Source: Rhynchopus euleeides
Lineage: Eukaryota; Euglenozoa; Diplonemea; Diplonemida; Diplonemidae
DNA length: 64,000 nt
Direction: 5' to 3'
NCBI GenBank assembly: GCA_963210315.1
Contig: OY723255.1
Location: 1,302,001-1,366,000, forward strand
The position numbers and the translations under genes are program-made. The notes under the pieces are model-generated. The model was given only the letters and a program-made list of their open reading frames with translations. It ran no database searches and had not been told where the DNA came from. Positions 19,834 through 30,775 of the stretch are shown here, one piece after another. The stretch's first letter is position 1; each line of letters begins with the position of its first letter.

Positions 19834-20293
19834 ATGAGCATAACAATGCAATTGACCACCCTAACCCCTGCCTCTGTTTTGAGGCAGCTGTGCGGTGCAT
19901 CTGAGATGAGAAGAAGGCAAATGATTGACGTCGTCCTCTCTGTGCAGACAGCCCACACCCCCGCCCACTCCAGGATGATCATCACAAAGCAAGTGACTCC
20001 CCCTCCCCTCCCTCACGAAGCCCCCCTTCAGTGCACCGCCACACAGCCCAGCTGCGTTGCCGTGTCGCAGGCAGGCGGGCTGCTGGCGGTGTCCTTCCAC
20101 AGGCACTTCCAGCTGTGGCGTCTCGACACGTGGGAACATCCCGGTGCTGTCCAGAACCCGCTCGCGGTACCCGGGGAGGGTGTGGGGCGGGGTGTGCCTG
20201 TGCGGCACCTTTCTCTTTGTCTCCGCCAAGGTGCCGTTCGTGTGTTGTCCACCAGTGAGGTGGCAGCGGCTGCAGGGGCTGCTGAATGAATGA
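19834..20293 (+). pseudogene. WD40-blade-like orphan frame downstream of copy 3, frameshifted
   Basis: Counterpart of 16596-17015. GGLLAVSFHRHFQLWRLDTW is preserved, but GGGGAGGGTGTG at about 20176 has one G more than the copy-2 version. The ending VPFVCCPPVRWQRLQGLL therefore lies in a different frame. Confidence 0.35.
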
Positions 20294-20409
20294 GATGGTG
20301 TGTGGGAGGGTGGGAAGGTGGATGGGGGGAGAGGGGAGAGGGGTCGCCTTTGCATCGCTCCCCGGCGGGCCTCCCCCCCGCTGTGTGGCGTGGCGGGCTG
20401 TTCCTTTTG

Positions 20410-21295
20410 AGGGAGTCTTGCTCGGTCAGAGGATACAAAGGAGACAGGGGGGGGGGGGGGGGGAGGTCAGTTCATCCAGTTCTGCTTGTAGTATCAGTTC
20501 GCGTGCGGAGGGGCTGGAGCGGGGAACAAAGAGACACAAATCCTGCTGTGAGTTGTGCGGTGTTTCCCCTCAGCCCCCCTTCCAACCTTGCGTATTGCAA
20601 GTGGTAGTAAAGAGAAAAACATGACAGGTCAGATCGCCCGTCCTTCCTCGACCTCACGACCCCCCCCCTACGCACCTACGGTGCTCAAACAAGTTTGTGC
20701 ACGGTGGACTCCCACAGGCCAAAGTGGGTGTCTGAAAGAGGGTGAATAGTTTGGCGGAATTAGTGGGTGTCTGGCACCCTCTGGGCGGGTGTCTGGCACC
20801 CACTAGTGGGTGTCTAGCACCCTCTTTTTACCACCAAAGCGGGTGTCTGGCACCCTCTTTTCACCACCAAATTACTGGGGATTCCCTGTAATTCTGGGTG
20901 GAAATCATGTCAGGTCAACCTGGGACCTGCTGATTTCGACTGGAGTCATCTCAGACCTGTGGGGTTCAGTCAATTTCAGATTCAGACCTGCTGATCCAGA
21001 ACTGCACCCTCTCCTTCCACACCCAATTGTATCCACTGCTCATGGGTCCGAGTGACGACGATAGCAATGACGATGGCTCCATAGCAAAGATGGCTACCAC
21101 TGCCAAAGCTCATCTGGAACAGAAACTGTCCCAGATGGAAGTCTCCTGTATAAATACAGGGTTCGGGGTTACCACGAGTGTAACTGGGGTGTTCAGGTGG
21201 TTGGGAAAGGTAAGGGAAACACGGCTTTTCTCCGAAAAGCCGAAAAGGCACGAAAAATCACAAATCTATGAAATCGGGCTCTTTGTGGAGTTGTG
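20410..21295. repeat. gene-free stretch with GGGTGTCTGGCACCC repeats
   Basis: A 13-15 base G run lies at about 20450-20463. CACGGTGGACTCCCAC at 20700 starts a block of repeated, partly palindromic AGTGGGTGTCTGGCACCC units to about 20865. The same units occur at 29518-29690 and 34998-35090, where they end in GGGAGTCCACCGTGT or a close variant. No gene is supported. Confidence 0.55.
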
Positions 21296-21543
21296 ATTTT
21301 TTGAGAAATTTTGAGAAATTTTGAGAAATTTTGAGAAATTTTGAGAAATTTTGAGAAATTTTGAGAAATTTTGAGAAATTTTGAGAAATTTTGAGAAATT
21401 TTGAGAAATTTTGAGAAATTTTGAGAAATTTTGAGAAATTTTGAGAAATTTTGAGAAATTTTGAGAAATTTTGAGAAATTTTGAGAAATTTTGAGAAATT
21501 TTGAGAAATTTTGAGAAATTTTGAGAAATTTTGAGAAATTTTG
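21296..21543. repeat. decamer satellite TTTTGAGAAA, about 25 units
   Basis: Perfect tandem repeat of the 10-bp unit. It creates spurious long open frames on the minus strand (KFLKISQNFS periodicity). Confidence 0.95.
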
Positions 21544-21798
21544 ATGAGATCGCTGCGTGGATCAACGTGGCACTACCCGTGTGCTCGGCAGGTTGTTTCG
21601 GCACCTGTTTTCTCCGTGTCATGCTTTTCGTGAGCGTGTCAGGGATGTTGGCACACGCTGGGGAGGGTTCACATGATGACATAACATATATCAGAAGCAC
21701 ACACCCACGTGGCGCTGTCCTTGGCAGGACTTTGAAAGTGCCGCCTTGATATCCTTGTTGGATAGAACCCTCATATCACACCCTCAATCAGCTGACGA
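21544..21798. repeat. 255-bp direct repeat, first copy
   Basis: From GAGATCGCTGCGTGGATCAACG to CACCCTCAATCAGCTGACG; repeated at 22411-22667 with very few differences. The short frame inside shows no known motif. Confidence 0.85.
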
Positions 21799-22125
21799 AA
21801 TTTTGAGAAATTTTGAGAAATTTTGAGAAATTTTGAGAAATTTTGAGAAATTTTGAGAAATTTTGAGAAATTTTGAGAAATTTTGAGAAATTTTGAGAAA
21901 TTTTGAGAAATTTTGAGAAATTTTGAGAAATTTTGAGAAATTTTGAGAAATTTTGAGAAATTTTGAGAAATTTTGAGAAATTTTGAGAAATTTTGAGAAA
22001 TTTTGAGAAATTTTGAGAAATTTTGAGAAATTTTGAGAAATTTTGAGAAATTTTGAGAAATTTTGAGAAATTTTGAGAAATTTTGAGAAATTTTGAGAAA
22101 TTTTGAGAAATTTTGAGAATTTTTT
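21799..22125. repeat. decamer satellite TTTTGAGAAA, about 32 units
   Basis: Second array of the same unit, placed immediately after the first 255-bp repeat copy. The second 255-bp copy is followed by only about three units (22667-22694), so array length differs between otherwise matching loci. Confidence 0.95.
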
Positions 22126-22410
22126 TGTCCTGGGCAAGACGTTAAACTACCTGGGAGGGCTTCCCCAGACCATGACGGGTGCTTGCACCAGGAGTTTGAA
22201 ACAGCCACTCATGCCTTGCGATGCTCAAGTGCCTGCTGGACCCCTATGTCCTTCAGGCCCCAAAGCAGGCAACGATATGGGAGCAACCTAACAGGGGAGG
22301 TGAAGAGGGCACGGGTCTTAGCCTGATGACACACTGCAACCTCAAGGTGACTGGCGACACCTCTCCCACAGTCTGCGGCGACTCTGCCGTGGCGACAAGG
22401 CTTCCTGTCA

Positions 22411-22667
22411 TGGGAGATCGCTGCGTGGATCAACGTGGCACCACCCGTGTGCTCGGCAGGTTGTTTCGGCACCTGTTTTCTCCGTGTCATGCTTTTCGTG
22501 AGCGTGTCAGGGATGTTGGCACACGCTGGGGAGGGTTCACATGATGACATAACATATATCAGAAGCACACACCCACGTGGCGCTGTCCTTGGCAGGACTT
22601 TGAAAGTGCCGCCTTGATATCCTTGTTGGATAGAACCCTCATATCACACCCTCAATCAGCTGACGAA
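22411..22667. repeat. 255-bp direct repeat, second copy
   Basis: Near-identical to 21544-21798, including the trailing AATCAGCTGACGAAATTTTGAG junction with the decamer repeat. The intervening 22126-22410 has no recognised gene. Confidence 0.85.
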
Positions 22668-23158
22668 ATTTTGAGAAATTTTGAGAAATTTTGACATGGA
22701 TGTATTCAGATCTTAATAAGAGAGGAATTTTTTTCGCCAAATCTACCTCCTCCTCCTCTTAGATTAAGACCTTAGTCCATAAACGGCCCAAAAAAGCCCA
22801 ACATCTGAATCCCCTTAATTAAGGTCTTAAACCTCTTAGTGTAACCTCTTTAAGGTCTTACACTCAGAGGTTAAGACCTTAGTTCGATCTTCAGCAATAT
22901 TACGTTGACAGCGGGTGAACCCAGCAGGTTCCTGCACACACCCGCCCCCCGCGCCCCCACCACACGCACGTTCGTGCCCCCCCCCCCCCCCACCACACAC
23001 TCAGTTGACTCCAACACTCACATCCCCCACGAGGACTCTTATTTGCGTGGCAGCAAGTGGCAACATAGTGTGAGAGAAATGCCACACTGCAAAAGTACGC
23101 TTGAGTCACAGAGCGGCAGCAGAATACAGGTTGGAGTTTTGCCGCTCAGCGGATCATC

Positions 23159-24528
23159 TCACGCGGTGTACGCGTGTGCATTGATGGCAGAGACTGCCTC
23201 TTCGAAAGAAGCCAGCACATTCTTCGGGATGGTGGTGGGCTGGAGAATGTCGTCCTCCCACTCGACGACTTTCGGCCCAGTCGCAGCAGGATAGCCCTTC
23301 CGCAGGGTCCGGTCGAACTGGTTGGGTAGGTCCTGGTTGCAGGCATGGAAGAGGATTCGGGCCCGAGTTGATGCGTGCGCTGCCATGCGGGACGGGGGGA
23401 GCACACGGCGCGCGATAGAAAACACGCTGTCACACCCCAGAGTCGATGCAGTCACCGCCAGCAGATCAAGGCACAGAGTACGCAGCGCGCACTCCCCGTA
23501 GTTCAGCCAGAAGGAGTCCACATCGCCCTTCATGCCCTCCTTCTTGGAGTGATCCACATACTCTACCCACGCCGCCTCCTCGACTTCACGGAACGCCGGA
23601 ATCCAGGCAGTGATATCCTGGAAGGACATCAGGTTGTCAGTGTTCCCCATGATCTTGACAGCACGTGGGTTCACGTGTCTCATCGCCTTCCAGTAGTAGT
23701 ACGACCCCTCCGACTTGTTCCCCCACCACCGCACCTTCAGCTCCTCTGAGAGGACAGCTGCGACTGGGGACTTGGCATCCAGCAGGTCTTCCAGGGACTT
23801 CTTTTCCCGCTCGAGAAATTCTTTCTCTTTTTCCGTCTTGGCGTACGCGATGTTGTCAAGGTCCTGAATCTTCCCCTCCATGTCACCCCAAACAGAGTGG
23901 CTGTGCGACTTCTTCGAGGGGGTGGTGTAGGAAGCCAGCAGCTCCATGATCGGCGAATTTGCCCGCTCCATCTCCAGCAACTCCTTCTCCAGCCGTGTGA
24001 CCCCCAGATCCTTGAGCAGCTGGCCCAGCTTCCCCATGCTGGGTGTCGTACTGCCCTGTTGGAGCTCGGTGCTCACGAACACGAACAGCGCCTTCATGCG
24101 CTGGCGCACGTGGGTGTACACTTCGATGCGAGACGAGTACCGAGTATCACCTGGGAGGGGGCACTTCACAGCCGGCACCTTCTCCTTTGTGTTGTTCTTT
24201 TTTGCAGCGTCGAGAACAGCATGCGCTGCTGGAAGGATATCCTTGAGGGTGGTAGCGGTGGAGACTGCCTCGTTCGGCTGGCGGAGGGCTGCACGGATCT
24301 TCCCGGCGCACGATTCGAAGAGATCGGCTTCCTCCTGCGGCGTGCAGTCCTCCCTGAGTTCTTCGACTTCCCCGAGGATGGTCTCCAGCGATGACACAGC
24401 AACTCCGGAGAGACACTCCATCTGCACTTCGACCCACCGTCTGTGCCGATACTTGTTCTCATCCCCGCCCAGCAAGTTGTTGAGTAGGCGGGACACCTCG
24501 AAGGCGGCACACCCCGGGAACTTCTTCT
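23159..24528 (-). CDS. hAT-family transposase (N-terminus lost in gap)
   Basis: About 456 residues are visible on the minus strand between the assembly gap and the stop at 23159. The C-terminus has the hAT dimerisation signature: SFWLNYG, then LCLDLLAVTASTLGCDSVFS, then RRVLPPSRMAAHAS and ILFHACNQDL (equivalent to the usual W...P.L..lA...L.ip.sS...ERvFS....l...R). Upstream parts (KCPLPGDTRYSS) resemble the conserved 'P..TRW' step of hAT catalytic domains. The BED finger and first catalytic Asp would lie in or beyond the gap. A small frame on the far side (24729-24772) may belong to the same gene. Completeness cannot be judged. Confidence 0.75.
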
Positions 24529-24728
24529 NNNNNNNNNNNNNNNNNNNNNNNNNNNNNNNNNNNNNNNNNNNNNNNNNNNNNNNNNNNNNNNNNNNNNNNN
24601 NNNNNNNNNNNNNNNNNNNNNNNNNNNNNNNNNNNNNNNNNNNNNNNNNNNNNNNNNNNNNNNNNNNNNNNNNNNNNNNNNNNNNNNNNNNNNNNNNNNN
24701 NNNNNNNNNNNNNNNNNNNNNNNNNNNN
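24529..24728. other. assembly gap, 200 N
   Basis: Exactly 200 N bases, a typical scaffold placeholder; the real length is unknown. Confidence 1.
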
Positions 24729-25000
24729 GCCAGGTGTGGAAGTGAGGAACGCGCATACATACAAGCATGCAAAAAAGCGAATGTTATTTGGACCGTGCAG
24801 GCTTTTGCAGGATTGGGGGTGGGATGAGAGATTCCTGGGCTGATACCATCCTAGTCCGTCGAGCCGAGGTCAGTTTCTGAGCAAAGATGTTCTGTAACCC
24901 CTTCCCAATAGGGAAACCCCTGCAGAAAAACTAAGGTCTTAGAATTAAGAGGTTAAAACGCGGAATCTCTTAATAAGGTCTGAATATATCCATAAAATTT

Positions 25001-25065
25001 GAGAATTTTTGAGAATTTTTGAGAATTTTTGAGAATTTTTGAGAATTTTTGAGAATTTTTTTTTT
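25001..25065. repeat. GAGAATTTTT decamer repeat, about six units
   Basis: Variant of the decamer on the left of the hAT element, here ending in a T run. Confidence 0.85.
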
Positions 25066-25280
25066 GGTGGGCCGGTTTTTTTGTGGGCCGGTTTTTCCTA
25101 GGGGGGATGAGGATGAGTCCTCCGGATGTCCTGTTGTCCTATGGCTGCTTGGTGGGGCTAGCGCAGCAGGTTCTTCTTTTGCTTCACCGGCTCTTCGCTT
25201 GAGTCCTCCGGACACCCCCCCCCCCTTTCCCGTTTGGTCCCAGCCAAAACCCGATTTTTTCCAGCCAAGAGCCAGACATT

Positions 25281-25322
25281 CACTACCGTGGCCTCCGGCG
25301 GCTGGGGGGCTCCGCCCCCCAG
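25281..25322. repeat. dispersed GC palindrome CTCCGGCGGCTGGGGGGC
   Basis: CACTACCGTGGCCTCCGGCG followed by GCTGGGGGGCTCCGCCCCCCAG, a hairpin. Inverted copies lie at 59816-59862 and 59995-60041 with the same ACTACCGTGGCC side. Confidence 0.7.
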
Positions 25323-25595
25323 ACTCCCCATGTAGCGTGTGCCTGTCTAGTACCCAAGCCCTTGTGCTTATATGGCCGTGGCTTCGGAACACATGTTCCA
25401 AAAGCCATTACGGGATATCATGGGGGTGCCTGCGCATCCTGTCGTACTGTGGCTGCTTGGTAGGGCTAGCACTTCGGAACCGTGTCATTGGGACCTGTGG
25501 TCCGGCATATGGACTCAGCAAACTGTCCACAAACCACCATTGAGGCCAACAAGGCCCTCTCGGTGGCCTGACGCAGCCGGGCCTTCCGCGATTTT

Positions 25596-27095
25596 TTGCG
25601 ATTTTGCACGCATCTGGAAGCGTGCTGTCGCGCGCACCACTCGCATGACGACGGCCTGTCTGTACGGTGCTGCAAGAAGCACAAGATGACGAGGTGTGGT
25701 GCATGCGCCAAGGCGGAAACCTGCTGCGAGGCGGGCCACCACGAACCCCCCACTGACGAGGACAGCGAGATGTGCTCTGCTGATGATGACGGCAGCGGCG
25801 ATGGGCACTCCGCGGGTGGCCCCTCGAACGGCGGTGACGAGGAGGTGGACTCCTGCGACGACAACGACGCGGATGGGGACAGTCCCCCTGCCGCTGGGGG
25901 CGGAGACGGGGATGCCGGCCTCAGCGAGCGCGACGAAGCCGCCGACGCGCCCTCGGCGGCCGCCGACGATGATGATGATGGACCCCCATCTGAGGGATGT
26001 GAGACCGCACTGGGACAGGTTGCCACTGAGAGCGCCGCCAGTTATGTTTATGAGAGTGGCCCAGTGCCAGAGAGGGTGGAACCCCCCTGTTCGGATGTGT
26101 CTTGTCCTGGTGTGGACGAGGTTGTGGCATGCTGCGACCTCGAGCTACCGCCAGCCCCTTCTCTCTCTTCCCTGCCTCTTCCTAGCTTGCTTAAGAGGCT
26201 GGCTGACGTGCGGGACGTGGCTGATGCCGCGCCTTTCAATAAAAGACAAGCTACCTGCACCGTAGTCAGCTCCTTGAGTGGCCCTTGTCCTGATATCTCG
26301 TCGCTTAGACCTTTCCCCAACGTGGCATCCCCTCCCCCTTTGCCGGAGAACACCCCACCTCCCTTTCGTCTTGTCACTGACCCGGGTACACAGACAGCCG
26401 GCGGGCTCGGCAAATCAACAAAGGTGCTTTCATCAAAGCGCACTGCCCAGTCGTCGCAGTCTGAACCTGGATTCACCTTCCTGCCCCCTCATGTCCCATC
26501 TGCCGCAAAGAGAGAGGCGGATGCCCTTGGCGCGCCCGACATCCCGCCACCGGGAAAAACGCCTGCAACGTGCGCAACGGTTAGCGCCTTGGACGTCCGG
26601 CCTTTCCCAGGCTTACTTCCCCTACCCCTCTGCAAGGGTACTCATTGCCCCTCGTTCCTCTCACCCCGCCCCCTGGGCGCCCCTGTTTCGAAAACAAAGG
26701 CCGTTGGGCAATCTGACTCGAAACCTCCAGCAGTGGCTACCGGCTTCCTGTTTGATGCGCCAAGCAGGCCACTCACTACAGCTAAAGTCAAGGCATGGAG
26801 GTGGTTACTTCCCCCTTGCGCGATTGACCCCATTCCCCACAAGGTTCGTCTGTCGAAGATCCATCGGCAGAAACGTTTCCGAGCCCGGGCTTTCCCTTTT
26901 GACCCCCCCCGCCAGATCAGGCGTTCATCAGACTTCCTTCCCAGTAAGTGGAAGGTCCCGCGCTATTTTCAACGCGCGGCCGAGGTATCACCCTCCGAGC
27001 TTCATTCGGTGGAGCCTCCGACCTTCAGTGTTCACGTGCCTTTCCCTATTTTAACAAAAGAAAGGAGCAGATCGCGCCCGTGTGGTGTGACTTAG
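25596..27095 (+). CDS. Cys/His-rich, acidic and proline-rich hypothetical protein
   Basis: 499-residue frame. Residues 1-50 hold a dense Cys/His cluster (CTHLEACC, HHSH, CCKKH, CGAC, CC, GHHE) that could bind zinc. Residues about 52-135 are very acidic (D/E/S/G). The rest is proline- and basic-rich with no known domain, ending RSRPCGVT. Its 3' half is duplicated immediately downstream. The setting among decamer repeats and a transposon makes a mobile-element protein possible. The start is uncertain because no acceptor-like tract is close. Confidence 0.45.
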   Translation: MRFCTHLEACCRAHHSHDDGLSVRCCKKHKMTRCGACAKAETCCEAGHHEPPTDEDSEMCSADDDGSGDGHSAGGPSNGGDEEVDSCDDNDADGDSPPAAGGGDGDAGLSERDEAADAPSAAADDDDDGPPSEGCETALGQVATESAASYVYESGPVPERVEPPCSDVSCPGVDEVVACCDLELPPAPSLSSLPLPSLLKRLADVRDVADAAPFNKRQATCTVVSSLSGPCPDISSLRPFPNVASPPPLPENTPPPFRLVTDPGTQTAGGLGKSTKVLSSKRTAQSSQSEPGFTFLPPHVPSAAKREADALGAPDIPPPGKTPATCATVSALDVRPFPGLLPLPLCKGTHCPSFLSPRPLGAPVSKTKAVGQSDSKPPAVATGFLFDAPSRPLTTAKVKAWRWLLPPCAIDPIPHKVRLSKIHRQKRFRARAFPFDPPRQIRRSSDFLPSKWKVPRYFQRAAEVSPSELHSVEPPTFSVHVPFPILTKERSRSRPCGVT

Positions 27096-27183
27096 TAAAT
27101 GACTTGGATAGCGTATCAGTTCTCGTGCGTCGTCTTTCGTAGACGTTCTGTACGATGCGGATCCGCTAATCCAACATAGCAAA
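26278..27183. repeat. about 906-bp direct repeat, copy A
   Basis: From GGCCCTTGTCCTGATATCTC to CAACATAGCAAACGA; repeated at 27213-28122 with only a few single-base differences (for example GCCGGC versus ACCGGC near 26398/27333). Confidence 0.9.
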
Positions 27184-27190
27184 CGATTTT

Positions 27191-28030
27191 TTGCGATTTT
27201 TTGTGAAATTTTGTGGCCCTTGTCCTGATATCTCGTCGCTTAGACCTTTCCCCAACGTGGCATCCCCTCCCCCTTTGCCGGAGAACACCCCACCTCCCTT
27301 TCGTCTTGTCACTGACCCGGGTACACAGACAACCGGCGGGCTCGGCAAATCAACAAAGGTGCTTTCATCAAAGCGCACTGCCCAGTCGTCGCAGTCTGAA
27401 CCTGGATTCACCTTCCTGCCCCCTCATGTCCCATCTGCCGCAAAGAGAGAGGCGGATGCCCTTGGCGCGCCCGACATCCCGCCACCGGGAAAAACGCCTG
27501 CAACTTGCGCAACGGTTAGCGCCTTGGACGTCCGGCCTTTCCCAGGCTTACTTCCCCTACCCCTCTGCAAGGGTACTCATTGCCCCTCGTTCCTCTCACC
27601 CCGCCCCCTGGGCGCCCCTGTTTCGAAAACAAAGGCCGTTGGGCAATCTGACTCGAAACCTCCAGCAGTGGCTACCGGCTTCCTGTTTGATGCGCCAAGC
27701 AGGCCACTCACTACAGCTAAAGTCAAGGCATGGAGGTGGTTACTTCCCCCTTGCGCGATTGACCCCATTCCCCACAAGGTTCGTCTGTCGAAGATCCATC
27801 GGCAGAAACGTTTCCGAGCCCGGGCTTTCCCTTTTGACCCCCCCCGCCAGATCAGGCGTTCATCAGACTTCCTTCCCAGTAAGTGGAAGGTCCCGCGCTA
27901 TTTTCAACGCGCGGCCGAGGTATCACCCTCCGAGCTTCATTCGGTGGAGCCTCCGACCTTCAGTGTTCACGTGCCTTTCCCTATTTTAACAAAAGAAAGG
28001 AGCAGATCGCGCCCGTGTGGTGTGACTTAG
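27191..28030 (+). pseudogene. second copy of the 3' half of the Cys/His-rich gene
   Basis: 279-residue frame whose sequence from residue about 9 equals the C-terminal 270 residues of the upstream protein. It lacks the Cys/His cluster and acidic region and starts inside low-complexity TTTTTTGCGATTTTTTG. Probably a truncated duplicate. Confidence 0.6.
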
Positions 28031-28122
28031 TAAATGACTTGGATAGCGTATCAGTTCTCGTGCGTCGTCTTTCGTAGACGTTCTGTACGATGCGGATCCG
28101 CTAATCCAACATAGCAAACGAA

Positions 28123-29081
28123 ATTTTGTGAAATTTTGAGAAAATTTGAGAAAATTTGAGAAATTTTTTTTTAGCAAAAATATGTCCAAGGAATTTTGGA
28201 GGATACCGAAAGTTGCCCGACCCCCTGAACACCCCAGTAACGCAGATGCGTGCAGGTGTGTCAAGAGAGTGTGCAGCTCACAGCAGTTCCGCATCCTTGA
28301 TTGCTGAACTCCACAGTCATAGGACGACGAAGAGGACGACGAGGGTCGACGTAGGCTTATCTTACGCTACGGCAGGGGTGGACTTCCACCCCGGGGGCAG
28401 GTTGAACAGGTTGTGTGGTTCCACTGATCAACATATAGGTCGGCCTGTCTGATAAGACTCAGCCACCCTGCGGGTCAATTGTTTCCAAAAGGGTGCCTAT
28501 TTGACCAAAAGGCAAAATTTCCTCCCGCCATGCTCCCGTACCACAGAGGCTGTTGTGTTTGCCTCTGTGTATGCGTACGTTTTGCGATGACGGGGTGTGG
28601 AACCTGGCGTAGACCGAGCTACAACCAGGAACCAACGGCCCAACTCGGCGCCGTGGGTCAATTTTTGTGAAAAGGCCTTGACCAGAGGCATCCCCCTAAC
28701 ACTAAATTTGCTCTGTTTCATCCTGAACCGACCAACCAGGCACCGTGAGGAGGCATCAGAGCCCCTCGTGGACAGCCGCAGCACCCTTCCTTTACTAACG
28801 TCAGGTTCACCACTAGCACGAAGCATCACTGTTTTACGTCAGGTATGGCAAATGCCCACCCAAGGAAGTCGAGGAGTTTGAGCCGTTGGAAGTTACCAGA
28901 GGGACAAGCAAGAGGGATCTGCAAAGCAGTGATGTCTGTTGTACCCTTGGACCACATTAAACTCAAACTGAACCCTCAGTCGTCCTTGATCGCCCGACAA
29001 GGTTCCTTTCAGCTTTCTAACAGATGGGTACCGCAACTGTCCAACTATCTACAGACTCACATCCCAGAAGGTGCAGTCCAG
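28123..29081. other. gene-poor stretch
   Basis: Begins with AAATTTTGAG-type repeats to about 28180. A 103-residue frame (28845-29156) continues into the dispersed repeat at 29082 but has no recognisable domain. A GGGGTGGACTTCCACCCC palindrome is seen at about 28375-28392. Confidence 0.35.
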
Positions 29082-29690
29082 GTTCCACAGAGCAAATTAA
29101 ATGTTAGCATTTCTGCACAACTACCGGTACGCAAATCGCAGCGGCGGTGGAAGTGACTGACTCGAAAACGGCGAGGTATCAGTCTTGGCGCTGGAAAATT
29201 CCGTTCGGAAATACCAAACACATCCACAGAAAGTGGAAGGAATGGGCGCCAAGATGATGCGAACGATTTTTGGGGGGAGGAGGGGGGGGACTGCCCTGTA
29301 CCGTGATACCCGTGAGGGTAAAAAAATACAGAACAGGGAGGCACAGGCGCACACGCAAAGGCAACACGCAAATGACAAGTGGCAGGGGCTGGGGTCTGGG
29401 GCCTCCTCATCATCCCTCCCCCTCTTCTCTCTAATACCGGGATACCCCGGCCAGGATCCCAGGATATGCCCCTGATCCAGCCAGATTTTCACCTCGAGAA
29501 TATAGTATAGTAGCGTAGCGGGTGTCTGACACCCACTAGCGGGTGTCAGACACCCACTAGCGGGTGTCTGGCACCCACTAGTGGGTGTCTGACACCCGCT
29601 TAGACACCCACTAGTGGGTGCCGAGACACCCACTAGCGGGTGCCAGGACACCCGCTAATTTTCCAAACTGCAAAGTGGGTGTCTGACCGG
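29082..29690. repeat. dispersed repeat, long copy
   Basis: From GTTCCACAGAGCAAATTAAATG through ACTACCGGTACGCAAATCGC and ACCGTGATACCCGTGAGGG to the GGGTGTCTGACACCC block. Repeated at 34560-35090 with an internally shorter terminal block. Confidence 0.8.
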
Positions 29691-30067
29691 GCGGGAGTCC
29701 ACCGTGTGGGGTTCTGAGGGGGGGGTGGGGTGGGGTGGTGGTCTGGTCTCCTTCCCACGGCAGCTAGGGGGAGCAGCTTCTGTGCATGCAGGGAGGTCGA
29801 GGGTGTGGGTGGGGGTTGTGATCTTGTGCGTTTATTTCACCCTTATTGCTGTGTCTGGGACCCCTGTTCCCTCCCTTGTGCGTTTTTTGTTTTCGAGTTG
29901 TGCTGACAACGCAGCAAACTTTGCTCTGCAGATCCTGCAGGACACACCACCTGCAGCAGGCGTGTGGGGTGTTCTCGCGATCGACGAATACCCGCTGGCT
30001 CTTCTCTCCCCTTTCTGCAGACGCAAAGTGTCTTTTACCATCCCACCACCAATGTCCCGTCTGAAAC

Positions 30068-30775
30068 ACAGCACAGCTTTGTGTCTTGGAGGAAGTGTAT
30101 TACTAGTAAGGACTGACGTCATCTCTTCTGTCTTTCAGACAATGCACAACAGCCGGTCATGTTATTGTGCAGAGGAGTGGCAGAAGCCGTCACCAAGCTG
30201 GTGGTGTGCAGCAAATGGTTGTTATTCGTTGGGGGGATTCGCGACCAGTCACAGCTCGTCAGTCAGTGAGGGGAAGTGCCTGACTCACGTCTTCTCACTC
30301 AGTCACACCTGGTAGCGAGGCCCCCGTTCTCTTGTCCTTGTTCCGAGTTACGAGCGGCACAGCATATTTGAGGATTGGCACCTTCGGTCCACTTCACACA
30401 GCCTCAACACAGCCTTGAGACAAGTGTGCGTCCAACAAAGAGTTGTTTGGAACTGTTGTCCCACAGTTGCTTGACAGGGTGTCTACATGATCGCTAAAGG
30501 AGTACGTTTTTCCAGGGGTTTGCGCCGACCGACAGAAGGACGTCCAGCAGGCGTATTTTCTTTGCACCAGTTTGCTTTCTTGCCTCCTCACACAACACGA
30601 CCTAACCCTGCCTCACTTTTGAGGCAGCTGTGCCGTGCATCTGAGATGAGAAGAATGCAAATGCTTGACGCGGCAAAGGCCAGCACCCCCCTCCCACTTG
30701 TCCCCACCCCGCAACATGCCCTCTGCGTCACCTCCCCAACCACACCCACACCAGGCGTACTGGAAAATCAATACC
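30068..30775 (+). repeat. 5' cassette of WD40 copy 4
   Basis: Same block order as the other cassettes. The GTGACGTCGCCCGACACACCTCA stretch near the end is deleted (CTCTGCGTCACCTCCCC). Carries the MITE at 30231-30325. Confidence 0.75.
30231..30325. mobile_element. 95-bp MITE, GTT flanks
   Basis: Same insertion as at 18051, with a mutated left end (GGGGGGATTCGCGACC) and intact right end GGTAGCGAGGCCCCC. Confidence 0.8.

Larger units (their letters stand above)
22696..24993 (-). mobile_element. hAT-type DNA transposon with assembly gap
   Basis: Outer ends ATGGATGTATTCAGATCTTAATAAGAG and, inverted, ATGGATATATTCAGACCTTATTAAGAG are terminal inverted repeats. Both subterminal regions carry several TAAGGTCTTA / TAAGACCTTA and CCTCTTA motifs (about 22760-22885 and 24930-24960), typical transposase-binding repeats. 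It is flanked by decamer-type repeats (GAGAAATTTT on the left, GAGAATTTTT on the right). I see no clear 8-bp target duplication. Confidence 0.75.

Noticed and set aside
21266..22208. Minus-strand frames of 117-145 residues with KFLKISQNFS periodicity
   Set aside because: They are the translation of the 10-bp satellite; any frame through it is open.
29704..30315. 203-residue frame conserved in several cassettes (DTPPAAGVWGVLAIDEYP)
   Set aside because: Conservation is at DNA level across duplicated 3'/5' flanks, the frame reads into a MITE, and there is no recognisable domain.
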